Source of the DNA: Patagioenas fasciata
Lineage: Eukaryota > Chordata > Aves > Columbiformes > Columbidae
DNA: 64,000 nucleotides
Direction: 5' to 3'
NCBI RefSeq assembly: GCF_037038585.1
Contig: NC_092521.1
Coordinates: 111,688,605-111,752,604, forward strand
Shown here: one piece after another, positions 21,762-34,400 of the stretch
Numbering within the stretch: the first letter of the stretch is position 1
Layout: each line of letters opens with the position of its first letter
The notes under the pieces: generated by a model
Told to the model about the DNA's origin: nothing
What the model saw: only the letters and a program-made list of their open reading frames with translations
The model's database searches: none
Position numbers and translations under genes: made by a program

Positions 21762-24700
21762 GTTCTGGAAAATAGTCAGAGTTGACAGATGGTGTACCGA
21801 GCTTCAGATGTGGATATAGACAAAGGGAATCCACTTTATCTCAGGCAGGGGGAAGCAAATGGGATTAAAGAACTGCCCAGAAACAAAATTTGTTTTCTGT
21901 GAAATGGAATGATTAATTTTCTTTAGTATATTTTTTATTCGTGTGTTATTCAAATGTCTGCTCAGGCAAAAGCAGAAAATCAAAAGGCCCTGAGACAGGC
22001 AGTTCTGCCTGGGTTCTCTTGGCTCAGTTAAAGCCAGAAACTCTGAAGAAAAGCTCTCCAGTCCAGAGCTATAGCATTCGTGGTTGCCAGCTATCACTAT
22101 TTGGAACATTTTCCCCTTTCTCAGCACCGCTCTCAACTTTCCACTACCTGCTTTTTCTGCTTCAGTGTTGCTTATTGTTAACCAGTCTTGAAAACAGCTT
22201 TAACTGGTGATTTTTTTTTTTTTAAACAGCACGATGCTGCTCCCTGATGAGGGATAGTGGTAATAAAGGGAAATGCATCTTCTGTGAATGAATCAAGGTA
22301 GCTGACCCACATAATGTTGATGAAATATTAGCTGGTTATTCTGATGTTAATGATGTTGCAAGATGAGCCTTGGGGTCTCCGACATCTTAATGTTTGTCAA
22401 AATATTTTAGATTTATGCATTTGGATTGCTGTACTGTCTAATTTATTTTTATTAATGACAAATTAAATAGAAACCTGTATTTCTCACATTAGCTTCTGTC
22501 TTTATGGAGATTTGTTTTGAATGCCACTCAGAAAAAGCATCAGCATTGAAGATTAATGAAAATGAATAAGCAAAAAATGGTTATTACTTTTGCAATACTT
22601 ACTAACACAGATACCTTTTCTATCACATTTATTTAGTATAATGACATTGAGTACTTGAGATTTCAAGTTTCTGTTACAGCTTTATTCATAAGAACAGAAA
22701 GATTTGATACATGCAAGTCCTAACACCCATGATGCAACTATATGGTGGAGATTGCAATTTTCCCCTGTTCTAAGAAAACAGCAGTTGGCTTATGTACTAG
22801 AATTAAATGAACTGAAGTTTTGTCTGTATAACACAATTATGTGAAAAATACTTGAAGACTTGAGTTGCCCCATAGGTACCTGTTCAGGAAAAACTGTTTG
22901 CAGACAAGATCCTCTTCAGTTCTGCATTCCTTATGTATTTATTTCTTGCAGGGGTGAAGGAGATAAACAATGGAAATAGTTTCAGATTTTCAAAGTGATT
23001 ACACTCTGTCAGGTATATAATAAAAGAAATGAGGCTTCAAGGGATGCTCAGATGCTCAATGTTTTTAGCTCCTGCTGTACACCACAAGCAGCAGTAATTT
23101 CTGTTGAGTATCAGACCACATCATTTGGGTCCTCTGAAGAGGTCTCTCAATCTTCAGAATTATGGGATGGTGAAAGTATATGTTTTAATCTAACAGATTT
23201 GAGAAATAAATTATCTCTTTGCATTTTTGTTCCACTGCCTCCACACTTCCACTATTTTTCTCTTATTATATTATCTCTTTTGGTATTTTATAATATTATG
23301 ATATTTATTATATTATCTCTCTTGATATTTTCTCTTCAGTTTTCTTCAAGTTTCCTGTATAGTCACTCCCATCCTTATTTCTTACCATTCTGCCCAACTC
23401 TTCCTCTGAAAATTGTAGGATAATGGTATGTTTGCTTCACTTTCTGCTTGCTTTTGTGTATTTCTTTTTGTTGATGATTTTCTAGAGATCTTTACAACGT
23501 GCTCATTCCCTAACTGCAGGTTTATAACCTGGAATCTTCTTGAGATAGCCTGTCTGGATCACTGCATTGGTGGGGAATTTTCTTCACTTTCCTTCAGCTG
23601 ACTCTTCCTGTTCCTTGCCGCCGTGACTGGGACATGATTTAGTATACAAACTGCCAAGACTCTGGAGTACATGGGAATAAACAACTTGGTTAGCAGAATG
23701 AAAAAAGGACAACAAACACCCTACAAGGCTTGTGTTTCTCAATAATATTCCATGTTTCAGCCCGTGTCTTTGAACGCTTACTCTTCCATAATGCTCTGAA
23801 AAAATTCTGTAGTTGAAATTAAAATGCAAGACCTGAGACAAAAACTTCTAAAATTACATATTTGTCTTTATACTTATTTCATTTCCACTACTGTGATATC
23901 CAGGCACTCAGCAGTCTTGTCTTCAGCACGTATTCCAGAGAAGTAGGTGTTATTGCTAGGAGGTAGGTGTTTTCATTCCTATTTTACACATAGTTACTGA
24001 GAATAAAGCAATTTAGGTGGCAGAAGCTGCAAAAAAAATGTTTAAATGACCTTAAAATTCTAGCCTACAATCACACAGAAGTGTCAGAACAAGAAATCAA
24101 TTTCATGATCTCAGGTTTCGTGTGCTTGGGTTGAAGTCTGAGGTGTTGGATTATCTTTTTCATCATAATGAAACAGCACAATTGTATTTGTGCTGTTACT
24201 TCCACCTTACACAGATAAAATATATTAAGGAGGAAGGCAGGATATAGAGTAACATGGTGAGCATAATGGGTAACTTCAGTGCTCAGTTTCCAGTCAGTGT
24301 TTCTGTAGGCTGAGTTCTTAAAGCAGTATAAAATTACTTTTTACTCAAAAAAAACCTGATCTTGAATTTATGGGAATTGGATCTGAGTCGGCTTTGTTGA
24401 ACAGTATGCTGGAAAGGACATTGAAACCTTGACCTGAGAATTTTGGCACTTCCTTCTGTTTGTCAGGCTGAAAACACCATGCAAAGAGCTTTCTTCACAA
24501 CCTCCTGTCCCTTTTCTTTAAATGTAAAACTAAGGGGGAAAGGACGGAAAGTTAGCAGTTGGGTTTTTTTAACTCGGTTAGGCTTTGTGTGACTGTTCAC
24601 GTGAAAATTTAAGTGGTTCGTATGATTTACCCAATCTCTGCTTTTTGTCAGTGATGTTTCATCTGATCCTGATCACATTCCCATAGAAGAAGCTGTCTGC

Positions 24701-24992
24701 TTACTCCTTGTGCTCCTGGCTTGAGCTCTCTTGACCAACTGTACTGGAAATTTCTTCTTGGGGAAGAGAAGAAAGGGTCTACTCATAAATTCCTGTTGTG
24801 CCTCTCTTGTATTTTGCTCTTTTATTGCTGTGATAAACCTTATGTAGTCTCCTTTATAGTCATTACAATTACATTCGTTCTAACTCTAGAGAGATTATAA
24901 ACTCAGAGATATTTCCTCAATTTATAAAAGGAAAGCTTCTAGAATTAGATTTCCATTTTGTGAGTGGGTCTGTTGTACCTTTCAGTAAAATT
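21762..24992. other. Non-coding DNA; one long unexplained frame
   Basis: AT-rich throughout. The plus-strand frame at 22995-23423 (142 codons) is the longest not caused by CR1. Its first half is compositionally ordinary, while its second half is hydrophobic filler from a T-rich stretch that includes an imperfect 43-bp tandem repeat (copies of ttattatattatctct starting at 23263 and 23306). It has no recognised domain and starts from GTG. I do not call it a gene. Confidence 0.4.
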
Positions 24993-25035
24993 CATGTTGG
25001 ATATATACTTGTATATATACACAAGTACCAACATG
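24993..25035. repeat. Short imperfect palindrome
   Basis: Outer arms catgttgg and ccaacatg and inner arms tacttgt and acaagta pair perfectly around an AT-rich loop, with a 5-base asymmetric bulge (atata) on the left side. It is probably a cruciform-prone AT-rich site, and no function is implied. Confidence 0.5.
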
Positions 25036-25552
25036 TCTACTGTTGAACACAGCATACATACTTTCAAAAGAACGAGCTGGGTTTTGCCACAGAATGGAAC
25101 AATTGTGAAAAAAATACAGAGAAAAGAGAATATTACAACACATTAAAAATGCACACAATAAGAGAATTTTTTCTTTGCTAAATAAATTCTTAAGCTGAGT
25201 TGATGCTGCCTCTTGCTTGTCAGCACAAGGTCATGTCAAGATGAAGAGACGTCAGTGAATTGAGCATAAGGGCAGAGATGGGTATTCATCTTGTCTCCAG
25301 CTTGTGGCAAGACACATTTCCAAGAAACCATGATTCCTAAATGAAATAGGAATTAGACTCCATGTTCACTGTCTCCTGAATTACTGACTGAGAGAACTTT
25401 GTATGTTAGTGGTTTTAAAGGCTAAATTGGGATTGTTGACTAGAATAATTAAAAGGCCAGGCAAGGTGAAATGAAGCTAACAGAAGCTTTGTCTAGAGGC
25501 AAATACAGTGAAAAGAACTTAGGAAAGTTGTCAAAACCCAGGTTGTACAATT
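25036..25552. other. Non-coding DNA, nothing recognised
   Basis: AT-rich spacer. Diverged CR1 sequence might extend upstream from the tail at 25553, but I cannot align it. Confidence 0.45.
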
Positions 25553-25597
25553 TTGCTGGACTTCTTGTGGGTCCCTTCCAACTCAGGATGTGCTGTG
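25553..25597 (+). mobile_element. CR1 LINE, extreme 3' tail
   Basis: The last bases of a CR1 element are recognisable: gctggacttcttgtgggtcc followed by cttccaactcaggatgtgctgtg. This matches the conserved CR1 3' UTR end and runs directly into the ATTCT microsatellite. Confidence 0.75.
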
Positions 25598-25700
25598 ATT
25601 CTATTCTATTCTATTCTATTCTATTCTATTCTATTCTATTCTATTCTATTCTATTCTATTCTATTCTATTCTATTCTATTCTATTCTATTCTATTCTATT
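25598..25700 (+). repeat. Perfect (ATTCT)n microsatellite, about 20.6 units
   Basis: 103 bp of uninterrupted ATTCT pentanucleotide repeat, sitting exactly where the CR1 3' terminal repeat (normally ATTCTRTG-type octamers) should be. It was most likely seeded by slippage or unit shortening in that terminal repeat. The frame through it encodes an ILFYS polymer with no biological meaning. Perfect purity at this length suggests it is polymorphic. The same motif is the pathogenic repeat of human ATXN10 (SCA10), but no relation of locus is implied. Confidence 0.97.
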
Positions 25701-28700
25701 AAAATAGTGAAAAGATATGTTTTGAGGAAGAAGATGGGCTCATCTTAGCAACATACCATCACATCAGTGCTTTTCCTTTTTTTATTTTTTGTCTCAAATA
25801 TCCCACTGAACAAATTGGTTTTTTTTGTTTCCTTCTAGACGTGCATCAGAACTAAGAAAAGTGCAGAAATGTTATCTGTTTGAACAGTGGATTATGAAAT
25901 TTTTTTTAAAAAAAATCTTACTTGGTTTTGCAGTGCTTGCCTTGTGCTAGTGAGTTATTACCAAACAGCATTTTGTGCAAAAGGAGTAAATGGTACTTCA
26001 CAGATAGCTCCTCTGGGGGTGGAGGACAGGAGCCTATTTTGATCCATTTATCAAATAGCTTGTAGCTTTCATTTCAAGGCAAAAACAAATTACTGAGAAA
26101 AAAAAGAAAGCACATTTTCACCTAGAAATCTATTTAGCAAATAAAAATGAAAAAAGTTCTACAGGCTTGCTCTTGTTAACAACGATTACCTTCCCTTTAG
26201 CAAGCAATTATTAGATAGACATATTTTCTTGCTGTTTGAGAAGATCCATCAAAGTTCATTTCCTTTATTCTTGTGTTCACAGAAATATATCTGTGGATTT
26301 TTCTGAGAAGTTTCCTTTCTATTTCTTCTATCATTAGAAAGAACAGCAAAAAGCACTTTTTACATCTTCCTCAGATACTAATTGTCTGTTTCGTTCTTCA
26401 AATTGGTTTTACGTACTTCATTGACATCTGCAAAAGTACTCCTGATTTACACAATTATAAGAGAGATGTGAATTAGAGCCTAGGGAAATAGGTTTTTGAA
26501 GCTGGGGAGAGTTGTGATATAGCAATTAAATTCAGTCATTTAAAATTTTAATTAAAATGTTGACTTTTATATTATTCATTGTCTTGGCTACTTGACAAGT
26601 CAATTAATTTCCATGTGTTCCCTCCCACCCCATTTTTACAGTCATAAGAATGTTCCTAATATGTCCACTTACCATATAGAATCATTATCAAGATTAATTT
26701 TTCTACAGCAATTATATTAATCAATTTCTAACTCCATTTTTAAGAGGTATTATGCTGCCTTTCCTCTGTTCCATTTTCCTAGGGGTGAACATTGGAAATA
26801 GAATGTCAGAAACAGGTTACCAGTTGAGCAAAAAGGACTACTCTTACTTCAACACTGTAATATACTCACACCCACTTCTGTTAGGCCACTACTCCCAAGT
26901 TACCAATGCATCTCTTCTCACTGTGCCACAGGTCAGGGAATTTTCATAATTTCCCGTCTGTTGAGCATTCCTGGGGATTGCTCTTTAGGCTATCCTTTAC
27001 AGCTCGTTCTGTGCAGTTGCAGATATTGCTCGAGTATCCTGAAGGATGGACCTGTAGAATTGCAATTCAATTTTACTTGGTGATTTTGTTTCCCTGAATA
27101 CATAAATGAAAAAAGCATGAGCCATTGCTGTGCTATAAGCCCAAAGGCATTGAGCAGTATGCAGTGGTATAGCCGACTGCTCATTAGCTAATGTGTATGC
27201 TTCATGCAGTGCCAGTCATCATGCTATTAAGCAAGCTTTGAAAATGAAAGTGTCTTTTATTTCCACCAGTCCCTGCAATTAATCAGGGGCTGTTCTGAAA
27301 ATGCTAAAAGCTTTGCTCTTGCAGTTTTACTTTTGCACTTCCCACTTCTCCCTCTGCCTCCTTCTCCATCTCCCAGCAGCTACATAGGGAGTGAGGTCTG
27401 CTGAGAAGTGAGTCATTTCTCTCAGCAAGTGAAATATGCCTCCCATTTCTCCCAGTCTTGTCTTGAAGGATTTATTTTCTATTTCAGCAGGCATCTGCTG
27501 AACTTGAGAGCTTTGGTTTCCATCCGATGCAGGGGTCTAGAAGGGCTCACTGCAGTGTAAGCTCGAGTATGGCAGAGCTTTGAAAAGTGATCTAAGAGGA
27601 GGCTGATGAAGTTAAAATGATAAAATTTCCTTTTTTTTTTTTACAAGCAAGGCAAACTGCAAATCCAAAACCTGCCTTTGGCTGAAGATTTAATCTAGTA
27701 AATGTCACTCAAAGCAGCATTTCCTATTTTGCATCAAAGAGGGGCTATGGTGAAAAAGAACCAACTTTTCTCATACCAGCTTTCATGGCACCAGAGGAAG
27801 GCTCTTCCTCAGTCTCAGGGGTCCCAAATAGCTGGGGGACCAGGACAGGGAGTAGCCAAAGGAAGTGACGCAGGTCTAAACAGCTGCCACGGGTGGTGGG
27901 AATGGTGGTCTTGTGTCTTTGGGGCCAGAGCATCTAAGAGGTCTTAGCTCTTGATGCTTTTAGGGAAGAAGATAAATCTAGGCAGAGCATGAAACTGGTA
28001 TAAAACCCCTATTAGCCCTTCCCTGCTCTTTAGTAGTATGTGAGAACCTTGAATTTGTGAGAGTGAGGGGTCTTGTGAGAAGTCAATTGACTGTGAGGAA
28101 GAGGAGTTTGGACAGGATGGAGTTTTATGCACCGACAGCCAGTCAGCTGCAATGGTATGAACTAGTGGAGAATGGCCTGAAAAATGTGGGATTTGGTAAC
28201 TGTGGTGACTGTCAGAGCTACTTAAAGCAGTAGATTTCCTTCTGTCGTATGACATTCATACAGCGTTATTCACTAGCCATGCCTCTCCTCCACTGTTATC
28301 TGGGGATCTAAGTGATACAAGGAGTTCCAGAAGGAAACCTTGAAGTTTCAAGCACAGTGCCAAACTTACCATCTTTTTGTTGACGTAATACATGATCCAG
28401 GTGCTTCACTAGCAGCAGTTCTGGGAGAACAGGCACATTATGTAGCTGAGACTGTGAGAATAGTGGATGGTGTAGATCCCAGGGTGGAAATTACACTAGC
28501 TCTGCATCTAATTATATAGAGGGAGATATTTTTGAGCTCCAGTCAGTTACTTATCAAACACATTAGTTACACCTTTTGTAATCAGTTCTTGAGTATTTTC
28601 ATAACAAATTCTTGCTCATTGCTGAAGATCTTGTTAGGTTGGTTTGCTCTGATTTCCCTTTGAGAAGGATCAGTCATGGAATGTGTTGTATTTCTGAAAA

Positions 28701-31263
28701 TAAAAGGGGCATGAAGATACTTCCAAATGTCCAAACTTCAGAGCCTGCTCCTCCTCTCTGGCTGCTTTTTCAAAGATTTTTACATGGTCCTGTTGTTCCC
28801 TCCACACTGTCAGATTGGTCCATCAGGTGTCATGCTCTAAGTTTCCAGTCAGCAGAGTACACACCGCCTTGTCTGTCGATTAGACCTTCAACTGATTGGC
28901 GCTACAGGTATTGGAGGAGTTTCAACTCTCAGTAGCTGACCAGCTTTATTCTATACAGCTCACAAAGTTCAATGCCAAGAACCCTCAGGTTACTAATACC
29001 AGTATTTTATATCTTGCTGCAGTCATCTCTGTGAAGGAAATCTTTTTTAGACTAAAGATACAGTCATGATGTCGGAGTCAGTGTTCAGTATCGCAGTGGA
29101 GGGAATTTATTCTTCTGAGAACTAGTGAACTTGGCATCAGTGATGATGGCTTTTGTGTTATAGCTGCCTTGTCACTGGATATTACAGTTTGAGACTTGTC
29201 TCATACATCCCAGTGTTCACTTGACATGAAATTTATGTCCGATAATTCTTGAGGAAGCATAGGTTACTGATGTGCATAGTAAGAGCTGGGTATTATGAGT
29301 TGCATAAACAAGAGTTTACATTTAATGGTTGCTAGTGCTGTCACACGCTAGATTACCACTCAACTTCTGCTCAGGCACTTTTTTTATTAAAAAAGCCCAA
29401 CAAGACAAAATCAACACAAACCTCAAACATAGCAAGGAGTTAATAACGTTACCCTGAAACAGCTAATTCTTTAGTAATGCTAATGAAGTCTGGTCTCTCT
29501 ACAGCTGAGGAGATTAGGGGATCCCCATTCTGTATTTTTAAGATGATTAAAATCATTTTTGTACTGCATTATTCTGTCACGTTACCTGTTTAGGGAGGTG
29601 CGGAGATTTCTTTTAAAATACAAAAAGTTTCTATTTTTTTTCATATTTTTTCATTAAGATGTGTCCTAATGAAAGATTCCTTGCTTAAAAGTCTCAGAAA
29701 GAGGTAAAAAGATGTATTTTGGGGTTTGTTTTCAATTCCGGGACCTGGTCCTTGACCCAGGAAAGTCACTTGCATACTCTTCAGTGTGTGGAAGATGGAC
29801 TCACAAGCACCATCTTATTGAGGCCAGTGGCTGCCTCATGTTTCCATGCCTATGCACCCTCCTGGGTCAGGGTCAGCAGGGACCAAACAGCCTTGGAAGG
29901 TGGAAGGATTCATTCATCAGGCAAGGGAATTGCAACAGGAAGCAAATGGGGGCCAATTAGTGGTAAGTCTGCTCTACCTCACGATGAGTAGTACTAAGCT
30001 ATTGGCTGGACATAAAACACATCTAACAGCAGTGTATATGAAGACTTTTTTTTTCTACCTTTCCTTTTTTTTTTTTTTCTTTCTGCAATGAATTGTTGAT
30101 TTTTGTCCAAAACATCACAAGTGGATGGGAAATATGAAAACAAGTATCTCTTTAAGAAAGATATTTCTATATAATTTAGAGAAAGAAAAAGAAATGTTAG
30201 GTTAAATCTGTGCTCACACTTTCCTTAATCTGGTGTTTTCAGTGGTGTCCTTCTGTTCTCTGGTGATTTGTGGAATAAACAGTGTTTCATGTTGTGGATA
30301 ACTCCAGCTCAAAGCTGGGACATGCTGGTTTTAATAAAATGCATCTAATCCTTAGAGCCATTTAACATCTGGGAAGCAAGTTGTTAAAAACATAAAGCAC
30401 ATCTAATCCTGTGAGCTGCTCAGAACCTGGAAGAGGAGCTTTTTCTTTATGGAGTGCTTTAAAGCCACAGCTAGGACATGAACTGCTGAGACATTTAGTC
30501 TGGTGAGCTATTCAGAGTGCCATGGTTGTCTGCCAGGTGCTGGATGAAAAATTATGATAGCATTGCCTATCACCTTCTTCGTCTAATGTATGCATAACTA
30601 ATATATAAATGGAGAGAGAGACAGAGAGTGCCAATGAGCAAGAATATATAAGCTTTCTTTTTAAGAATGTGTAAATCTAAATGCAGGAATATATGAACAT
30701 GTACAATTAAGATGTTCCCTGCATGTGTATTATTTTCCTGGTGAATGAAAAGCACCTTGATCTTCTCAGCGACATACTGGTAATCTGTGGATTCAAGAAA
30801 ACTGACCTGTTAGTTGGCTGGCATGATATTTTTTATTCTAACTCTAGCAAACAGCTAAAAATGTAAAGCACTTTGATTTGGCTTTGTTAATCAGCAGAAC
30901 CAATAGATTTTGTTACATCACTAGCCTGTGCTTATACATATGTTGTTTTATTGGGCTGGTATTTTCTGAAATGTGGATATGAGAACCAGAATGACATGAA
31001 AGATTTCTTTTAAAAAGCTGTATTAGTAAAACCAAAATGTTCACGTGAGCTCAGACTCCTTTAAGCTACCGACAGTCAAACTGGCAAGCTCAGATACGTA
31101 AGTCCTATCCCAGGCTTTTGCAAAGTGTCTGTGGTTTTACAATATCACCTCATTAAATCTTTACAAGAGAAACTGCCATATTCAGAGTTCTGAGTATGTT
31201 CACACAGAACCCGCTGGTGTGATTTTAATGCAGTACAGAGATATTTGAAGCATTTCTCACCAG
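25701..31263. other. Non-coding single-copy DNA
   Basis: About 5.5 kb with no gene I can name. It contains T-runs near 27628-27642 and 30044-30079 and an A/T-run near 25900. Frames at 27944-28255 (minus), 28612-28935 (plus) and 29719-29991 (plus) reach 80-107 codons but have no motif or consistent splice context. Confidence 0.4.
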
Positions 31264-31462
31264 ACTTGAAACCCAAAGAAACTGAACAAATACTTGGGCA
31301 GGTTCTCCAGCGCGTTTTAAAAGATGAGCTCTCTGTCACGGTGGTTAAAGGGACACTGATGTCAGGGATAGGTTGCGCAGGGATTGCCCTACGTCATTAT
31401 AACTACAGCAGCAATGCCAGCATGGCTAATCTGAATTTTATTGTCTACCCAATGGCAGAGAG
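31264..31462 (+). other. Candidate exon or conserved element (very weak)
   Basis: A plus-strand frame (contains ILGQVLQRVLKDELSVTVVK) lies between an acceptor-like catttctcaccag and a consensus donor (gcagagag then gtaagg, from 31463). A CRE-like tacgtcatt core lies inside. The two ends are in different phases (199 nt) and the peptide is unrecognised. It may equally be a conserved non-coding element or chance. Confidence 0.13.
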
Positions 31463-34400
31463 GTAAGGATGTCTTGACAGGTAATGAAGAGAGACACTTG
31501 TAGAGATGCTTTTTAGTCCTGTTTTAGCTGCACAAAGTGGTCCATGGGCTTAAAATCTTTATTCATCACTTGCAAGTAGAGTGTTAAAGTAAGAAGGCTC
31601 ACAGTTCAGGAGACTCTGTAGTGTCCCTGAAGTAGGTAGAAGGAACGTAACCCACAGAGACGAGTGAAGTGGCATCAGCCACGTCAACTGCAGCAGGCTT
31701 AACTTACACAGGAATTAGGGCCCACTGGATAATCACAAATACCTCTTCTTTCCCACTCTTTTGCCATCTTTTTCCAGTGGTGATTTTTCCTTACTTCTCT
31801 GGGACCTTGAAGTTATCATGTTTTCATCTCCACTGGCAGTGGTATTGATGGATTAGAAAGTACATTAATGGTTGTTTCATTAGACTGTGCAAATAAGATA
31901 TTAAATAATGTGCTCTATTAAACCTAGTTATTAGCAAAAGCTTGCTGTAGTTATTAATTTAATCAAATCTGTTAGGAATTTGTGTTCTTGTTTGTCCAAA
32001 CAGTCTCAGACAATCTGGTCAGAAGGTCAGTTAACGAGCATTTGCTCCATTATAAGACAGCCTTTCTTCATTTTTGAAAAACCAAATCAGTTTGTGTCAG
32101 AATGGTTTTTGAAATGTGGTCATTACAATGGAGTTTTTAGAATGAGAGACTAGAGGGAATATTCCGAGCTTGACATCATTTTTGCCATTGATTTGCTTGG
32201 TGACCTTAGGCAAGTTGCTTTTCTCTAGGAAGCATCTCTAAAGACAGTGCTGTCAAATCTATGGTTGTCTCAAAGATTTATGTACCATATGTCCTATCAA
32301 ATAGAGAAAATAGTTTATCCATCAGTCCTGGAAATTCAGCCGTGGTTCTGAAATTCAAGCAGGATCTGAATTGTTGCTGGTAGTTAGGCTTCTGCGGGAC
32401 AATTTAAACCCCTATTCACGCCGCTCCAACCACACCAATTACAAAGACTTTTGTATTACAGGTAATGATTGTGAGTGTCCAAGACAACAAAGAGGAGAGA
32501 AGGACTGTTTGTCTTTTCTCTTTGATTTTTTGACTCTGTAGAAATTACAGGAAAACTGTAACTACGTGTATATGTGAAAAGGTTTGACCCAAGTCAATGC
32601 AAGTGCTGCTGTTACTCATGTACTAGAGCTGTGAAGACAGACACTATCATGGAGATGCTTGAGAGGGAAGATGATTTATATGCCCTCCTCCTTCAGCATT
32701 GAAGCACAACTTCCATTTACCTGCTGTTTAGCTTTGTCAGTAGTAAGATGATTCTAAGACTATCTGAGAGTGTTTTAAGCTTAGTATTTAGAAATGCATT
32801 ATGGGTTTGAAGGTTGTATGAAGTTTTGTGTGTTGCTGAAGAGCAAGCTTGAGACATGTCAGTAGGCAACAAAGTGCACAGCAAGGTGTATGGAGAAAAT
32901 TTTTCTTTTTTGTTGTCTTGTATGTGTCCATGACTGTTTTGAATTGCACACTGACAAGAACTTAAAATCTTTCTGTCATACTCCTCTCTCATTCTGTGAA
33001 CAGGTGGTACAGCTGAATTTGAAATAAAAAAATTCAATTTTTCTATCATTTTTGTGGGTCGGATAAAATTATGAGTTTATATAAAACTATATCTTAAGCA
33101 TAAAAAATAAACGAAATTCCTCTGATATTATCACCTAATTTCCACTTCTTATTGAAAGATGGAGGTTAAATTAGCATAGAAAGAAGCTGCTGTGTACTGG
33201 AAAACCAGAAAGAATTAATGAGATGTTTGTTTTGGCTGAATTTCTTTGTCTAGTCCTTAGCTTGACATCATTCATCTGAATATCTGCAATATATGTCGAT
33301 TTTGTGATGAGACTCCTACCTTATCCGGATTTCAGTTGGGTTTTAGGTAAAGATGTTCCCACTTCTTCAGTTAGTCTTACCATGCACTATGAATTGGCAA
33401 TTCAAGAAGTGATCATATGAGAGAGAGGACCAGAGACAGTCTTTTGTTAGTGTATGGCGTACTAGCTGCCCACAAGTCAGTTTAGTTCTTTCTATTCATT
33501 TTGTACGTGTTCTGTATATAAACATATGCTGACAATTTCCAGGTCTTCCCACATGATAACTTTGGCTAGATCTAAAATCAAACCTAACGAAAGCAAAAAG
33601 GGCATAACTGAACTCACATCACCATTTTTAACATATATAGCTCTAAGCTGGAAATTTTATTCTTGCCTCCTTGAAGGAATAACTTACTTTGTTTCCTCTG
33701 GCAGATGATGATATATTGCACACTCGCAGTGAAGTATTGCTCTCAATTACCCAGCCCAGAGGTATCTGAAAATTGCACCAAATAAAGTGGTAGGCAAAAT
33801 CAAACTGAAATGCATTTTCTTTGGGTGCTGTAAGGATGTCCTTTAGCAACCACATTGATGGGAATTCTGCACTGCAAAAATGTTGACTCTCTGGTACAGC
33901 AGTGATTAAATTGAGTACAGTTTTTTTGGCCCAGCTGAAGACTAATATCTCTTGCTCTAGAAGTGATTAGCCTCAGATTTTGTGCTGCATGTCTTCAGAG
34001 AGCTTTAATGGTTCTCCCAATTAGAAGGTTCAGCACCTATTCTTTCAAAGCCCAAGCACTTTATTGATTAAATCCTCCAAAAAAATTGAGGTGCTCAAAA
34101 TCCTAATCCCTTCCTGACAATGAGACTATGTTTTGCTTTATAAACTGGAATTTTAAAAAATGTGGGAAACTTCCTTAATAATAAAGCTTTTGTGTGGGAG
34201 TCCTGAAAAGCGGGAAGTAAGTAAGCAACCTTTCAGTTGGTTTCAATGGGTTAATTCCAAAAATAAAGTTTTGAAAGAAGATGTATGCATGTTTTTTTTC
34301 ATCTTCTTGGGTCAACACTGGCTCGTTGTTTGCATTTTTTTTCCCCCATTCCCACACTTACAGGTGCTGCGGGACGATAAGCGAGGATTCTAAAATGGAC

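Noticed and set aside
25471..25707. Open frame reading an ILFYS polymer
   Set aside because: It is a translation of the ATTCT microsatellite, not a protein.
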